Position numbers and translations under genes: made by a program. Under the pieces are notes generated by a model that saw nothing but the letters and a program-made list of their open reading frames with translations, had not been told where the DNA came from and did not search any database. From Blautia obeum ATCC 29174 (GTDB lineage: Bacteria > Bacillota > Clostridia > Lachnospirales > Lachnospiraceae), in the NCBI RefSeq assembly GCF_025147765.1, contig NZ_CP102265.1:3013001-3077000 (forward strand): a DNA stretch of 64,000 nt, read 5' to 3'. Position 1 is the first letter of the stretch; each line of letters opens with the position of its first letter. Shown in pieces: positions 8,136 to 18,043 of this stretch.

Positions 8136-9527
8136 CTAACAGGAATATATTTCAGACTGAAATTCCTGAATATCTTTTGCGATCTCACCACTTAAAAGCA
8201 ACATACAGATCAGGTTTGGAATCGCCATAAGTGCATTCGCAATATCCGAAAAATTCCATACAAGGCTCAATGTCTGTGTACATCCCAAATAAGCGACCAG
8301 CGAAAATACAACTCGGTAAATCATGTTAAATTTGTGTGTTCCCAGAAGATATTCAAAAGCTTTTTCTCCATGATATTCCCATCCCAGAATCGTGGAAAAT
8401 GCAAACAATGTGATGCCGATTGTTACAAGCCATCCGCCTGAAGTTCCAAGGATTGTCTTAAATGCGGCAATCGTAACATCCGAACCTGTAAGCATTTCAC
8501 CGGCTTCATTGGTCATTCCAAGGACCCCTGAAGATGCAATGGCAAGGCCAGTAATCGTGCATACAACTATCGTATCCCAGAAAGTACCGGTCATATTTAT
8601 GTAACCCTGACGTACCGGATTATCAGTAGTTGCCGCTGCCGCTGTGATTGCAGCAGAACCCATACCTGCTTCATTTGAAAACACACCACGTGCAACACCA
8701 AATCGCATCGCACTCATCATAGATGCAACAATGGAACCGCAGAGGCCACCACCAACCGCTTTGACTGAAAATGCCATTTTAAAGATCATCGCAAGTCCTG
8801 ACGGCAAATTGGAAATATTTCCCAAAATTACGATCATTCCACAGATGACATAAAAAATTGCCATAACGGGAACGACAATCGAAGAGACTTTTGATATGGA
8901 TTTAATTCCGCCTACAATAATCAGTAAAGAAACTACTGTGATCACAATTCCAGTTACCCATGTCGGCACGCTAAAGGTAGAATGTAAAGCTCCGGCAATA
9001 GAGTTTCCCTGTGTCATGTTTCCGATTCCAAAAGAAGCAATTACTGCAAACAGAGCAAAAAGCCATGCCAGAACAGCGCCAAACGTCTTATTTTTCAGAC
9101 CTTTTTTCATCGTATACATAGGACCGCCACTCATCTCACCCTTGGCATTTATCTCTCGATATTTAATTGCAAGCATGCACTCACTGAATTTGGAAGTCAG
9201 GCCAAACGCTGCCGAAATCCACATCCATACAAGAGCTCCCGGACCACCAGATACCATAGCAGTTGCAACACCAACAATATTACCTGTTCCAATAGTAGCT
9301 GCGAGTGCCGTTGTAAGTGCAGAAAACGGAGAAACATCCCCTTCCCCACGACTCTTTGTGCGTGCCTCTTTACTGAGAGTACTCTTCAGTGCATATCCGA
9401 GATTTCTCCACGTCAGAAATCTTGTTCGAAATGTAAGAAATATTCCGGTTCCTACCAACAGGACCAGCATAACCGGTCCCCAGACAAAATCATCAATCTG
9501 TGCAATAATTTCGTTCAACTGTTCCAT
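8136..9527 (-). CDS. Alanine/glycine:cation symporter (AGCS family)
   Basis: This is an inner-membrane transporter that takes up alanine or glycine with Na+ (or H+). The 463-residue protein is highly hydrophobic with about 10-11 membrane segments. Family signatures include GTGNIVGVATAMVSGGPGA and FSNEAGMGSA. The start at 9527 (MEQLNEIIAQIDDFVWG) is supported by GGAGGG upstream; the frame extends 21 codons further without a better ribosome site. It appears to be a single-gene unit. Substrate preference cannot be read from the sequence. Confidence 0.9.
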   Translation of the reverse strand: MEQLNEIIAQIDDFVWGPVMLVLLVGTGIFLTFRTRFLTWRNLGYALKSTLSKEARTKSRGEGDVSPFSALTTALAATIGTGNIVGVATAMVSGGPGALVWMWISAAFGLTSKFSECMLAIKYREINAKGEMSGGPMYTMKKGLKNKTFGAVLAWLFALFAVIASFGIGNMTQGNSIAGALHSTFSVPTWVTGIVITVVSLLIIVGGIKSISKVSSIVVPVMAIFYVICGMIVILGNISNLPSGLAMIFKMAFSVKAVGGGLCGSIVASMMSAMRFGVARGVFSNEAGMGSAAITAAAATTDNPVRQGYINMTGTFWDTIVVCTITGLAIASSGVLGMTNEAGEMLTGSDVTIAAFKTILGTSGGWLVTIGITLFAFSTILGWEYHGEKAFEYLLGTHKFNMIYRVVFSLVAYLGCTQTLSLVWNFSDIANALMAIPNLICMLLLSGEIAKDIQEFQSEIYSC

Positions 9528-9606
9528 ATCGATGTTCCCTCCTCTTTTCCTATACATTAAAGTACTCCCGACAGCTTCAAAAAAATGCATTTTTTTCGGA
9601 AATGCA

Positions 9607-9640
9607 AAAAGGAGCGATGCTGTAGCAACATCGCTCCTTT
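9607..9640. terminator. Intrinsic terminator between cls and the symporter
   Basis: A stem of GGAGCGATG (9611-9619) with CATCGCTCC (9629-9637) is flanked by A-rich and T-rich runs. It would end cls transcription on the minus strand and could also act on the plus strand. Confidence 0.85.
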
Positions 9641-9703
9641 TGATAAATGTATAATTTTCTGTATTATATACTTATTTTCACACTTTTGTCAAGACAATTT
9701 TGT

Positions 9704-11263
9704 TTACAGCAATCCCGCAAACAATCTCATAAACAGCTGTCCCAGTCGCAGGTATGCACTGCGTCCTGTACGATATTTTTCTGTAACTTCGCGGCACTCT
9801 TTCATCGTCTCATACAGGTCATTTCGAATATCCTGAACAGCATCACAGTCTGCCATAAAGCATCCATTTTCGAAGTGATGATACAGACTTCGATAGTCCA
9901 GATTGATTGTTCCACAAGTCGCCATACAGTCATCCGCAACACTCATCTTGGCATGACAAAATCCCGGTGTCCATTCATAAATCCGAACCCCATCCTTGAC
10001 CAGTTCATGATAAAAAGATCTGGTGACATTATAGACCAACTTCTTATCCGGAATTCCCGGGGTGATGATCCTTACATCAACACCACGCTTTGCAGCAAGT
10101 GTCAGTGCATGTGCCATTTCATCCGTAATGATCAGATATGGTGTCATAAACCAGCAGTATTTTTCTGCTTTATCTGCCATACTGATGTAGACCTCTTCTC
10201 CCACCTGTTCATCATCCAGTGGACTATCTGCATAAGGCTGTATAAATCCTGTCTGCTGTGCCTCATATGAATATTCCAGGAGAAACTGCTCAAGATCCGT
10301 GTCATTTTCATCCTTATCACTGACAGCATTCCACATCTCCAGGAATGTCACCGTCAGTGAACGTACTGCATCACCTTCCAGACGAATGCCAGTATCTTTC
10401 CATTGTCCATAAGGATGTGTCAGATTAAAATATTCATTTGCAAGATTATAGCCTCCTGTGAATCCAATCTTGCCGTCAATCACCGTAATTTTTCGATGAT
10501 CTCTGTTGTTCAGAAATAAATTTAAGCCTGGCACAAATGGATTAAAGACCCTGCAACGTATTCCGACAGCCTCCATCTTTTTGATAAAATCTGTATTGAT
10601 AAAGCCAATCGAGCCCATGTCATCATAAAAAACACGGACCTCTACCCCAGCCTTCACTCGTTCTTCCAGCACATGCTGAATCCGCTGCCACGCATCGGCA
10701 TCTTCGATTGCATGGTACTCCATAAAAATAAAGTGCTCTGCTTTTGCCAAATCAATAAGCTGTGCTTCCAGCCCCTTTGCCGCCTCATCGTAATAAGTCA
10801 CATCCGTATTCTGATACACCGGATAAAAAGCATTCCTGTAAATATACGAAGATATATTTCCTGCCTTTGGAAGTATCTGTTCAAGTTTTTTCTGAATTGT
10901 ACGGTTCTGTGGAAGACAAGGCAAAAGCTGTTCATCAATTTTCTGATAGCGCTTTCGCATCTTTGCCGTACCTCCATTCAGACCAACCAGCAGATACAGT
11001 CCAAGTCCCATGATCGGAAATGCGAGGATCAGAAGAATCCAGGGCATCTTGATCGTCGATGTGACCGGCGATGCATACATATTCAAAATGACAATCAGTC
11101 CCAACACTCTTGTCAGAAGGTTCAGTGCTTCTGCATATCTGTTCAGTCTGGTAAACAACGCAACAATAAACACAACCTCTAACAAAATGCACAATACGGA
11201 GAATGCCAGCCTGGCAACTCCGTTTTTGGTTTTTGCCCTTCCCTCCAACGTTGTATCTTTCAT
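9704..11263 (-). CDS. cls: Cardiolipin synthase
   Basis: This membrane phospholipase-D-type enzyme condenses two phosphatidylglycerols into cardiolipin. Two N-terminal membrane segments (LLEVVFIVALF and WILLILAFPIMGLGLYLLVG) precede two PLD domains with the HKD motifs HRKITVIDGKIGFTGG and HAKMSVADDCMATCGTIN. The start at 11263 (ATG) has GAGGGAG eight bases upstream; a GTG three codons earlier is the alternative. The protein is about 519 residues, normal for bacterial Cls. It is separated from the ATP synthase operon by a terminator, so it is probably transcribed on its own. Confidence 0.93.
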   Translation of the reverse strand: MKDTTLEGRAKTKNGVARLAFSVLCILLEVVFIVALFTRLNRYAEALNLLTRVLGLIVILNMYASPVTSTIKMPWILLILAFPIMGLGLYLLVGLNGGTAKMRKRYQKIDEQLLPCLPQNRTIQKKLEQILPKAGNISSYIYRNAFYPVYQNTDVTYYDEAAKGLEAQLIDLAKAEHFIFMEYHAIEDADAWQRIQHVLEERVKAGVEVRVFYDDMGSIGFINTDFIKKMEAVGIRCRVFNPFVPGLNLFLNNRDHRKITVIDGKIGFTGGYNLANEYFNLTHPYGQWKDTGIRLEGDAVRSLTVTFLEMWNAVSDKDENDTDLEQFLLEYSYEAQQTGFIQPYADSPLDDEQVGEEVYISMADKAEKYCWFMTPYLIITDEMAHALTLAAKRGVDVRIITPGIPDKKLVYNVTRSFYHELVKDGVRIYEWTPGFCHAKMSVADDCMATCGTINLDYRSLYHHFENGCFMADCDAVQDIRNDLYETMKECREVTEKYRTGRSAYLRLGQLFMRLFAGLL

Positions 11264-11387
11264 AAAACCCACTCCCTCTTCTCTGTTATTCTTCCGCCTG
11301 CTGTAGCGGCAAATCCATTTTGTGATTGTGATACATCATAGCACTTTACAGAGAATCCGTAAATATTCAAAAACTAAGCTTTTACCC

Positions 11388-11419
11388 AAAATTTCAGGGA
11401 GAGCCACTGACTCTCCCTG
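11388..11419 (-). terminator. Terminator of the atp operon
   Basis: The inverted repeat CAGGGAGAG (11419-11411) with CTCTCCCTG (11403-11395) is followed on the minus strand by AAATTTT. It starts 11 bases after the atpC stop and closes the ATP synthase operon. Confidence 0.8.
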
Positions 11420-11429
11420 CACAAATAAC

Positions 11430-11831
11430 TTATTTTTTTACACTCAGACGCACCAATGCTCTCTGCAGTTTTGCAGATGCCATTTTGTATTCCTGGTCAG
11501 TAAGACCGCCTTTGGCAATCATTTCTTCAGCGCGTTTCTTAGCTGCCTGCGCACGCTCTACGTCAATATCTTCCTTCCACTCCCAGGTGGTCGCGAGAAG
11601 ACGACAGGTGCCGTTCATAACAGAAAGCATCCCTCCAATACAGGCCGCAGTTCGTCTGTTTCCATCTGCCATGACGACACTGGCTTCCCCCATTCCAAGA
11701 GCAGTACAAAAGTTACAGTGTCTTGCAAGAATCGCGATATCACCGCCGATACTTCTGCAGACCACACGTTCCACATCGCCCTCAAAAAGCAGCCCGTCCG
11801 GTGTTCCGATCCGTAAAGAGAAGGTACTCAT
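11430..11831 (-). CDS. atpC: ATP synthase F1 epsilon subunit
   Basis: Epsilon belongs to the F1 central stalk and restrains ATP hydrolysis. The 133-residue protein has the N-terminal beta-sandwich (FSLRIGTPDGLLFEG) and the C-terminal helical hairpin (VERAQAAKKRAEEMI). It is the last gene of the operon, 12 bases after atpD. Two unusual features are Cys residues at VVCRSIGG and HCNFCTALG, where most family members have none. Length is normal. Confidence 0.93.
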   Translation of the reverse strand: MSTFSLRIGTPDGLLFEGDVERVVCRSIGGDIAILARHCNFCTALGMGEASVVMADGNRRTAACIGGMLSVMNGTCRLLATTWEWKEDIDVERAQAAKKRAEEMIAKGGLTDQEYKMASAKLQRALVRLSVKK

Positions 11832-11843
11832 AAGACACCTCCT

Positions 11844-13238
11844 TTACTGCTTCTTAGCTTTTTCGAATACTTCATCAATGGTACCGGCAAACAGGAAGTA
11901 ACTCTCCGGAATATCATCACATTCACCGTCGAGAATCATCTTGAATCCTCTTAAGGTTTCTTTGAGAGGAACATATTTACCAGGCATACCTGTGAACTGT
12001 TCTGCTACAGAGAAGCTCTGGGACAGATATCTCTGCACTTTACGTGCACGGCTTACTGTACGTTTGTCTTCTTCAGAAAGTTCGTCCATACCCATGATGG
12101 CAATGATATCCTGAAGTTCTTTGTAACGCTGAAGCACACGCTGTACAGATCTTGCAATCTCATAGTGCTCTTTACCAACGATCTCCGGTGAAAGGATACG
12201 ACTTGTGGAATCCAGCGGATCTACTGCCGGATAAATACCCTGACTGGAGATTTCACGGGAAAGTACAGTCGTAGCATCCAGATGTGAGAAAGTTGTTGCC
12301 GGAGCAGGGTCTGTAAGGTCATCGGCAGGCACATAAACAGCCTGTACGGATGTAATGGAACCCTTACGTGTAGAAGTGATTCGCTCCTGCAAGTTACCCA
12401 TTTCAGTTGCCAGTGTCGGCTGATATCCCACTGCAGACGGCATACGTCCAAGAAGTGCAGATACCTCAGAACCAGCCTGTGTAAAACGGAAGATATTGTC
12501 GATAAAGAGAAGCACATCCTGGTTCTTCTCATCACGGAAGTACTCCGCCATGGTAAGCCCTGAAAGTCCGACACGCATACGTGCTCCTGGTGGCTCATTC
12601 ATCTGACCATAAACCAGGGCCGTCTTATCGATAACCCCACTTTCTTTCATTTCATTATAAAGGTCATTTCCCTCACGGGTACGTTCTCCAACACCTGTGA
12701 ATACAGACAGACCGCCGTGAGCGGTAGCTACGTTGTGGATCAATTCCATGATCAGAACTGTTTTTCCTACACCTGCGCCACCGAACAGACCAATCTTACC
12801 ACCCTTTGCGTATGGGCAGATCAGGTCTACGACTTTGATACCGGTTTCCAGAATTTCTGTAGCCGGCATCTGTTCCTCATAAGAAGGAGCCGGACGATGG
12901 ATAGACCAGCGCTCCTTCGCCTCCGGAGCTGGTTTGTTATCTACCGGATCTCCAAGAAGGTTAAATACTCGTCCCAGGCAGGCATCTCCTACCGGAACTG
13001 TGATCGGGCCGCCGGTATCTACTGCCTTCGTGCCCCGGACAAGACCATCGGTAGAGTTCATGGCAATACACCTTACGACATCATCACCAATCTGCTGTGC
13101 TACTTCGGCCGTCAGCTTTGCGCCGTTTGATTCTATTTCTATGGCATTGAGAAGAGCCGGGAGTTCATCGTGCGCAAAGCGGATATCCAGAACCGGACCG
13201 ATGACCTGTACTACTTCGCCAATGTGTTTTTCACTCAT
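11844..13238 (-). CDS. atpD: ATP synthase F1 beta subunit
   Basis: The catalytic subunit of F1, 464 residues. The P-loop is GGAGVGKT, followed by GVGERTREGND, the catalytic-site LLFIDNIFRFTQAGSEVSA, and ALLGRMPSAVGYQPTL. It ends at LFAGTIDEVFEKAKKQ. It lies 22 bases downstream of atpG in the canonical order. Conservation of all catalytic blocks indicates a working enzyme. Confidence 0.98.
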   Translation of the reverse strand: MSEKHIGEVVQVIGPVLDIRFAHDELPALLNAIEIESNGAKLTAEVAQQIGDDVVRCIAMNSTDGLVRGTKAVDTGGPITVPVGDACLGRVFNLLGDPVDNKPAPEAKERWSIHRPAPSYEEQMPATEILETGIKVVDLICPYAKGGKIGLFGGAGVGKTVLIMELIHNVATAHGGLSVFTGVGERTREGNDLYNEMKESGVIDKTALVYGQMNEPPGARMRVGLSGLTMAEYFRDEKNQDVLLFIDNIFRFTQAGSEVSALLGRMPSAVGYQPTLATEMGNLQERITSTRKGSITSVQAVYVPADDLTDPAPATTFSHLDATTVLSREISSQGIYPAVDPLDSTSRILSPEIVGKEHYEIARSVQRVLQRYKELQDIIAIMGMDELSEEDKRTVSRARKVQRYLSQSFSVAEQFTGMPGKYVPLKETLRGFKMILDGECDDIPESYFLFAGTIDEVFEKAKKQ

Positions 13239-13260
13239 GTTTTAAGTCTCCTATGATATT

Positions 13261-14118
13261 TTAAAGCCCTTCCGCACCTGCAACAATCTCCGTGATTTCC
13301 TGCGTGATGCTGGCCTGTCGCGCTCTGTTGTAATACAGATTCAGTTTATCGATCATCTCTTCTGCATTACTTGTCGCAGCGTCCATAGCCATTCTTCTGG
13401 CTGCAAGTTCACTGGCTGTACTTTCACATACACCACCATAAACCAGTCCCGCCAGATATTCCGGAACAACGGCATCAAACACAACTTCTGCATTCGGCTC
13501 ATAGAGGATGAGATTTCTTGTAGCTACTCTGCCACCGCTTTCCTCTCGGATGTCAGTCATAGGAAGTACAGAAAATACCTCCGGCTGCTGAGAAAGCATG
13601 GATGCAAAAACGGTATAACATAATTCAATATGCCCGAATGTTCCTTTGCGGAATTCTTCACAAAGCAGATTTGCGATCTCAAAACAGTCTGCGACAGAAA
13701 TATCTGCGATCTCCGCAAACTTATCTGTCAGACATTCAATACCTCTCTGTCTGAAATACTCAACTGCTTTTTTTCCTATCGGCAGAGCCACATAATCCTT
13801 GCCTTCAGCTGCAGCTTCCAGACATTTGAAAAGATTGGCATTATATCCACCAGCCAGACCTCTGTCACCGGCAATCGCTACATAGCAGTAACGCGGATTG
13901 GATGACTCTCTGGCGTATACAGAAGAAAAATCAATGTTTTCTCTGGCAATGTCCTTCAGTGTCTCATGCAGCTCTGTGAAGTAAGGACGGCAGGTTTCTG
14001 CACGTTCCTTTGCCTTACGCAGTTTGGAGGATGCAACAAGCTCCATGGCCTTGGTAATCTGCATCGTACTCTGTACGCTTTTGATACGCAGCTTTACCGC
14101 TTTCATATTTCCAGCCAT
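13261..14118 (-). CDS. atpG: ATP synthase F1 gamma subunit
   Basis: The rotating central shaft of F1, 285 residues. The N-terminal coiled-coil helix (VKLRIKSVQSTMQITKAMEL) and the C-terminal helix (ARQASITQEITEIVAGA) are the parts that rotate inside alpha3beta3. The family signature SITQEITEIVAGAEGL is complete. Canonical position between atpA and atpD, start codon ATG at 14118. Confidence 0.97.
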   Translation of the reverse strand: MAGNMKAVKLRIKSVQSTMQITKAMELVASSKLRKAKERAETCRPYFTELHETLKDIARENIDFSSVYARESSNPRYCYVAIAGDRGLAGGYNANLFKCLEAAAEGKDYVALPIGKKAVEYFRQRGIECLTDKFAEIADISVADCFEIANLLCEEFRKGTFGHIELCYTVFASMLSQQPEVFSVLPMTDIREESGGRVATRNLILYEPNAEVVFDAVVPEYLAGLVYGGVCESTASELAARRMAMDAATSNAEEMIDKLNLYYNRARQASITQEITEIVAGAEGL

Positions 14119-14141
14119 ATGATCATACCCTCCTAATCACA

Positions 14142-15671
14142 TTATTTGTCAGGTCTTGTATTCAGGAAATTTTCTGTATACGCTTCCAGTACATGACGCA
14201 GTTTTTCTTCTGTTTCCGGTTCCAGCTTGCCTGTGGTACTGATCAGCTGCATTACTTCCAAACCGGCTGCATCTGCATCAAGGTAGGTATACAGTCCTGC
14301 TTCATATGCATTTACATCTTCCACTTTAACTTTTTCGAGGATGCCCTTGGTTACGGCATACAGGATCGCTACCTGTTTTTCTACCGGCACCGGAGCATTC
14401 TGGCTCTGTTTCAGAACTTCTACGATACGTGCACCCTGTTCCAGACGAGCCTTGGTATCCGCATCCAGATCTGAACCGAACTGGGCAAAACTCTGAAGTT
14501 CGCGGTACTGCGAATAGATCAGTTTCAGAGTTCCGGCTACTTTCTTCATAGCCTTGATCTGTGCATCTCCACCAACTCGTGATACAGAGATACCAGGGTT
14601 AACCGCCGGCATGATACCGGAGTGGAAAAGCTCTGTCTCAAGGAATATCTGTCCATCTGTAATGGAAATTACGTTTGTCGGGATATAAGCAGATACGTCA
14701 CCCGCCTGTGTCTCAATGATCGGCAGTGCAGTAAGAGAACCACCACCATGCTCATCGTCAAGTTTCGCTGCTCGCTCGAGCAGTCTGGAGTGCAGATAAA
14801 AAACATCTCCAGGATATGCCTCACGTCCAGGTGGACGACGGATCAGAAGAGAAAGTGCACGGTAAGCAACCGCATGCTTACTCAGATCATCATAAATGAT
14901 GAGTACGTCTTTTCCCTGGTTCATAAAGTACTCGCCCATTGCACAGCCTGCATAAGGTGCAATATACTGCATCGGGCTGGATTCCGAAGCCGTCGCAGCA
15001 ACTACGATTGTATAGTTCATAGCACCGTTTCTGGTAAGATTCTCTACCAGAGATGCTACTGTTGAACGTTTCTGTCCGATTGCGACATAGATACAGAGAA
15101 CATCTTTTCCCTTCTGGTTAATGATCGTATCTGTTGCAATGGTTGTCTTTCCTGTCTGACGGTCGCCGATGATCAGCTCACGCTGTCCACGACCGATCGG
15201 AATCATGGAGTCAATTGCCTTGATACCAGTCTGCAGAGGCTGGTATACGGAACGTCTCTCACAGATCCCAGGTGCCTTGGTCTCTACCGGGCGAAATTCT
15301 TTTGTGTCGATCGGACCTGCACCGTCAATCGGCTGTCCAAGAGCATTGACTACTCGTCCGATCATCGCTTCACCTACTGGTACAGACACGACCTTGCCTG
15401 TACGTTTTACAGTCTGACCTTCACCAATATTTTCATCGGAGCCAAATATTACGATAGAAACGCTGTTTTCTTCCAGGTTCTGCGCCATTCCGAAATTTCC
15501 GTCTTCAAATTCCAGCAGTTCACCCGCCATACAGTTTACGAGTCCACTGGCACGGGCAATACCATCACCGACCATAAGGATCGTTCCTGTTTCATTCTGC
15601 TGAATAGCATTTTCATAATATTTTATCTGGCTTCGGATGACTTTGGATATTTCTTCAGGTTTTAATTGCAT
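14142..15671 (-). CDS. atpA: ATP synthase F1 alpha subunit
   Basis: The regulatory nucleotide-binding subunit of F1, 509 residues. The P-loop is GDRQTGKTTIA, with IYVAIGQKRSTVASLVE, an ALSLLIRRPPGREAYPGDVFYLHSRLLER-type block, and GIMPAVNPGISVSRVGG near the end. Start MQLKPEEISKVIRSQI is the membrane-distal segment that meets delta. About 96 bases separate it from atpH, a slightly wider gap than elsewhere in the operon; I saw no clear internal promoter there. Confidence 0.98.
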   Translation of the reverse strand: MQLKPEEISKVIRSQIKYYENAIQQNETGTILMVGDGIARASGLVNCMAGELLEFEDGNFGMAQNLEENSVSIVIFGSDENIGEGQTVKRTGKVVSVPVGEAMIGRVVNALGQPIDGAGPIDTKEFRPVETKAPGICERRSVYQPLQTGIKAIDSMIPIGRGQRELIIGDRQTGKTTIATDTIINQKGKDVLCIYVAIGQKRSTVASLVENLTRNGAMNYTIVVAATASESSPMQYIAPYAGCAMGEYFMNQGKDVLIIYDDLSKHAVAYRALSLLIRRPPGREAYPGDVFYLHSRLLERAAKLDDEHGGGSLTALPIIETQAGDVSAYIPTNVISITDGQIFLETELFHSGIMPAVNPGISVSRVGGDAQIKAMKKVAGTLKLIYSQYRELQSFAQFGSDLDADTKARLEQGARIVEVLKQSQNAPVPVEKQVAILYAVTKGILEKVKVEDVNAYEAGLYTYLDADAAGLEVMQLISTTGKLEPETEEKLRHVLEAYTENFLNTRPDK

Positions 15672-15767
15672 GTGTCCATTCCATCCTTTAACATTTTATA
15701 GCTTTTGTAACTGTTCAGTACCTTCTCAGTTACTACCTGCTGAATAGTTACTAAATTTTACTTTTCA

Positions 15768-16307
15768 TCAAACAACAACTTCATTCAGTTTCTTCGTGAT
15801 ATCTGAAATTCGTCCCTGTACGGTTCCATCAAGCTGTATGCCCTCCATTTCTACACGGAGTCCGGCAAGAACCGTCGGGTCTGTTTTCTGTGTGAGATGG
15901 ATCTTTTTACCACTGATCTTCTCCAGTTTGATACGTAAAGCTTCCATCTGATCATCTTTGAGTTTCACTGCACTTGTGACCAGAGCTTCCACAATACCAT
16001 GATCGGCATTATATCTACGTGTAAACTCCTCACAGCAGCCGGAAAACTCTCTCAGAATCTTCTTCTCGCATAAAAGTTTGAGAAAATTAAGGAGATACGG
16101 TTCTACCTGTCCACCAAAGGCTTCATCGAGAAGCTTTATTCTCTCTTCCTGCGGAATTGCCGGTTCTCCCAATAATTTCAGATATCCTGGATTTTCCCGA
16201 AAAATCTGTCTGATTTCATTCATCTGCTCCATGATCTGTCCATCGAGCTTTTCTTCAGTGGCAAGATCATAGAGACTGCCACCATAAACTCTGGCAGCCT
16301 GTGTCAT
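15768..16307 (-). CDS. atpH: ATP synthase F1 delta subunit
   Basis: Delta links the F1 head to the b-subunit stator. The 179-residue protein starts MTQAARVYGGSLYDLATEEKL and has the terminal family block PTVLAGLRVEMEGIQLDGTV. Its start overlaps the atpF stop by four bases, indicating coupled translation. Confidence 0.94.
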   Translation of the reverse strand: MTQAARVYGGSLYDLATEEKLDGQIMEQMNEIRQIFRENPGYLKLLGEPAIPQEERIKLLDEAFGGQVEPYLLNFLKLLCEKKILREFSGCCEEFTRRYNADHGIVEALVTSAVKLKDDQMEALRIKLEKISGKKIHLTQKTDPTVLAGLRVEMEGIQLDGTVQGRISDITKKLNEVVV

Positions 16308-16807
16308 GATGCCTCACCTACATTCTCAATAAAATCATTAATCAGTTTCGTATGATCCTCTTCGTTAATTTCGCGCTCGATTACCTTACCGGCGATCTCA
16401 ACAGCCATACCTCCGATCTCACCTTTGATCTCGTTGACGGCTTTACGTCTTTCCTGTGCAATGTCTTTTTCTGCCTTTTCTTTCATGGCAGTTACCTGAC
16501 TGGAAGCTTCCTTGAGCATTTCCTCACTCTGAACAGCTGCTGTTTTCTGAGCTGTCAGTACGATGTCATTTGCCTTTTCTTTTGCTTCCTGCATATTCTT
16601 TTCGTATTCGGCTTTCATAACCTCTGCCTCTTCTTTAGCCTTTACAGCGTCCTGAATCTCGGCATCGGCTTTGGCCCTGCGTTTTTCAAGCATTTCATTG
16701 ACCGGCTTGAAAAGAAAACGTTTGATGAGATACACCTGAATAAAAAGGTTGCAAATCGTCGCTATAAAATTCCACGGCACAATTCCTACTAATTCCTGTA
16801 CCTGCAT
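16304..16807 (-). CDS. atpF: ATP synthase F0 b subunit
   Basis: The peripheral stator stalk. The 167-residue protein has one N-terminal membrane helix (VPWNFIATICNLFIQVYLI) followed by a long charged coiled coil of about 130 residues rich in Ala, Lys and Glu. This is the single b-subunit form of Firmicutes. It lies between atpE and atpH. Confidence 0.95.
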   Translation of the reverse strand: MQVQELVGIVPWNFIATICNLFIQVYLIKRFLFKPVNEMLEKRRAKADAEIQDAVKAKEEAEVMKAEYEKNMQEAKEKANDIVLTAQKTAAVQSEEMLKEASSQVTAMKEKAEKDIAQERRKAVNEIKGEIGGMAVEIAGKVIEREINEEDHTKLINDFIENVGEAS

Positions 16808-16903
16808 GTTTGTAACCTCCTGTTGTCACTGTTCGCTTCATACTCTTCACGGCGAACAGATCCTGCTTTACTTTCCTGTCTCCTGCTGTCTGATTTTCCC
16901 TAC

Positions 16904-17182
16904 TTAACCCAGGAAATTCATAAACATACCAGGTGCTACAAAAATAAGGAGCAGGCCGGTTACAAATCCATAAATACCAGTTGTCTCTGCGATAGCACAA
17001 CCAAGAAGCATCGTAGATGTAACATCACCTTTGCATTCCGGCTGACGTCCGATTGCTTCCAGAGCACTTGCAACAGCATTACCTTCACCAATACCAGGGC
17101 CGATACCTGCGATCAGTGCACATCCTGCTCCAATTGCACAACCTGCTAATGCGATACCTTTTGCTAATAACTGAAAATCCAT
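16904..17182 (-). CDS. atpE: ATP synthase F0 c subunit, two-carboxylate ion site
   Basis: The ring-forming rotor proteolipid, 92 residues, two membrane helices joined by the RQPE loop. In helix 1 the motif is GPGIGEGN (E33) and in helix 2 it is AIAETTGIYG (E66, T67). Na+-type c subunits usually carry Gln at the helix 1 position plus Glu-Ser/Thr in helix 2. A Glu there with the helix 2 Glu matches the two-carboxylate Na+ site described for Fusobacterium nucleatum. Na+ coupling is therefore inferred, which fits an acetogen with Rnf. It has a ribosome site (GGAGG) upstream and ordinary spacing. Confidence 0.95.
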   Translation of the reverse strand: MDFQLLAKGIALAGCAIGAGCALIAGIGPGIGEGNAVASALEAIGRQPECKGDVTSTMLLGCAIAETTGIYGFVTGLLLIFVAPGMFMNFLG

Positions 17183-17247
17183 AGTAAAAACCTCCTGTAG
17201 TATGTTTGTTTTTCTAATCCTGCGGATTCCCCATATCCGCTGTTTTG

Positions 17248-18018
17248 TTACTCCTCTGCTGCATTTGCGATGTACATAACAGTCAGCATACAGAAAATAA
17301 ATGCCTGCATAATTCCTGAGAACCAGTCAAAATATACAGATAAAATAGCCGGGATACCTACATCAAGAACAGGTATCTGTGACAATACATCACCCACAAG
17401 TCCCGGGATCAACCCCAGAAGTGCGGAACTTGCCACTGCCAGCGCCCCATAGATCAGACCATTGATAACGACACCAGAAAGAATGTTTCCGAAGTGACGG
17501 CACGCCATACTTACCGGTGTTGCCAGTTCAGAAAGAACATTAAATGGTGTCATGACCGGAATCGGCTGTGTAAATCCTTTGAGATATCCACCGAAACCAC
17601 TGGTCTTGATCTTCTGCGCGGTGATCATGATAAATACCACGACTGCCCACGCTGCCTCTGTCGACAGGTCTGAAGTCGGACTTCGAAGTCCCACAAGACT
17701 GATCAGGTTCGATACCACACTTGTTGCAAAAAGTGCTGCAACGAACGGAATCATATATCTGAACTTCTCGCCCATATTGCCGACAACAAATTTGTTTGCC
17801 ATCTCTACCAGCATTTCTGCCAAAGCCTGCCGTTTAGAGATGTTTTCTTCCTTGAGATCATGCGTCAGCCAGATACAGAATCCTGTAATCAGTATCATAA
17901 CAATCCAGCTTACGACCATGGTCTCGCTGATTCTTAAAGGTCCCAGAACCGGCAGGTCAATGGGTAAAGTAAATAATATCTTCGCCCCATTAATATCCAG
18001 TTCCATACATTCATTCAC
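17248..18018 (-). CDS. atpB: ATP synthase F0 a subunit
   Basis: The stator subunit that forms the ion half-channels, 256 residues with about 5-6 membrane segments. The essential Arg is in SMACRHFGNILSGVVING. The C-terminal helix reads IPAILSVYFDWFSGIMQAF, then IFCMLTVMYIANAAEE. The TVVSWIVMILITGF segment near the N-terminus is the first helix. Located upstream of atpE in normal order. Confidence 0.95.
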   Translation of the reverse strand: MNECMELDINGAKILFTLPIDLPVLGPLRISETMVVSWIVMILITGFCIWLTHDLKEENISKRQALAEMLVEMANKFVVGNMGEKFRYMIPFVAALFATSVVSNLISLVGLRSPTSDLSTEAAWAVVVFIMITAQKIKTSGFGGYLKGFTQPIPVMTPFNVLSELATPVSMACRHFGNILSGVVINGLIYGALAVASSALLGLIPGLVGDVLSQIPVLDVGIPAILSVYFDWFSGIMQAFIFCMLTVMYIANAAEE

Positions 18019-18043
18019 CTCCCATCTATATCAGTTTTCCGTC

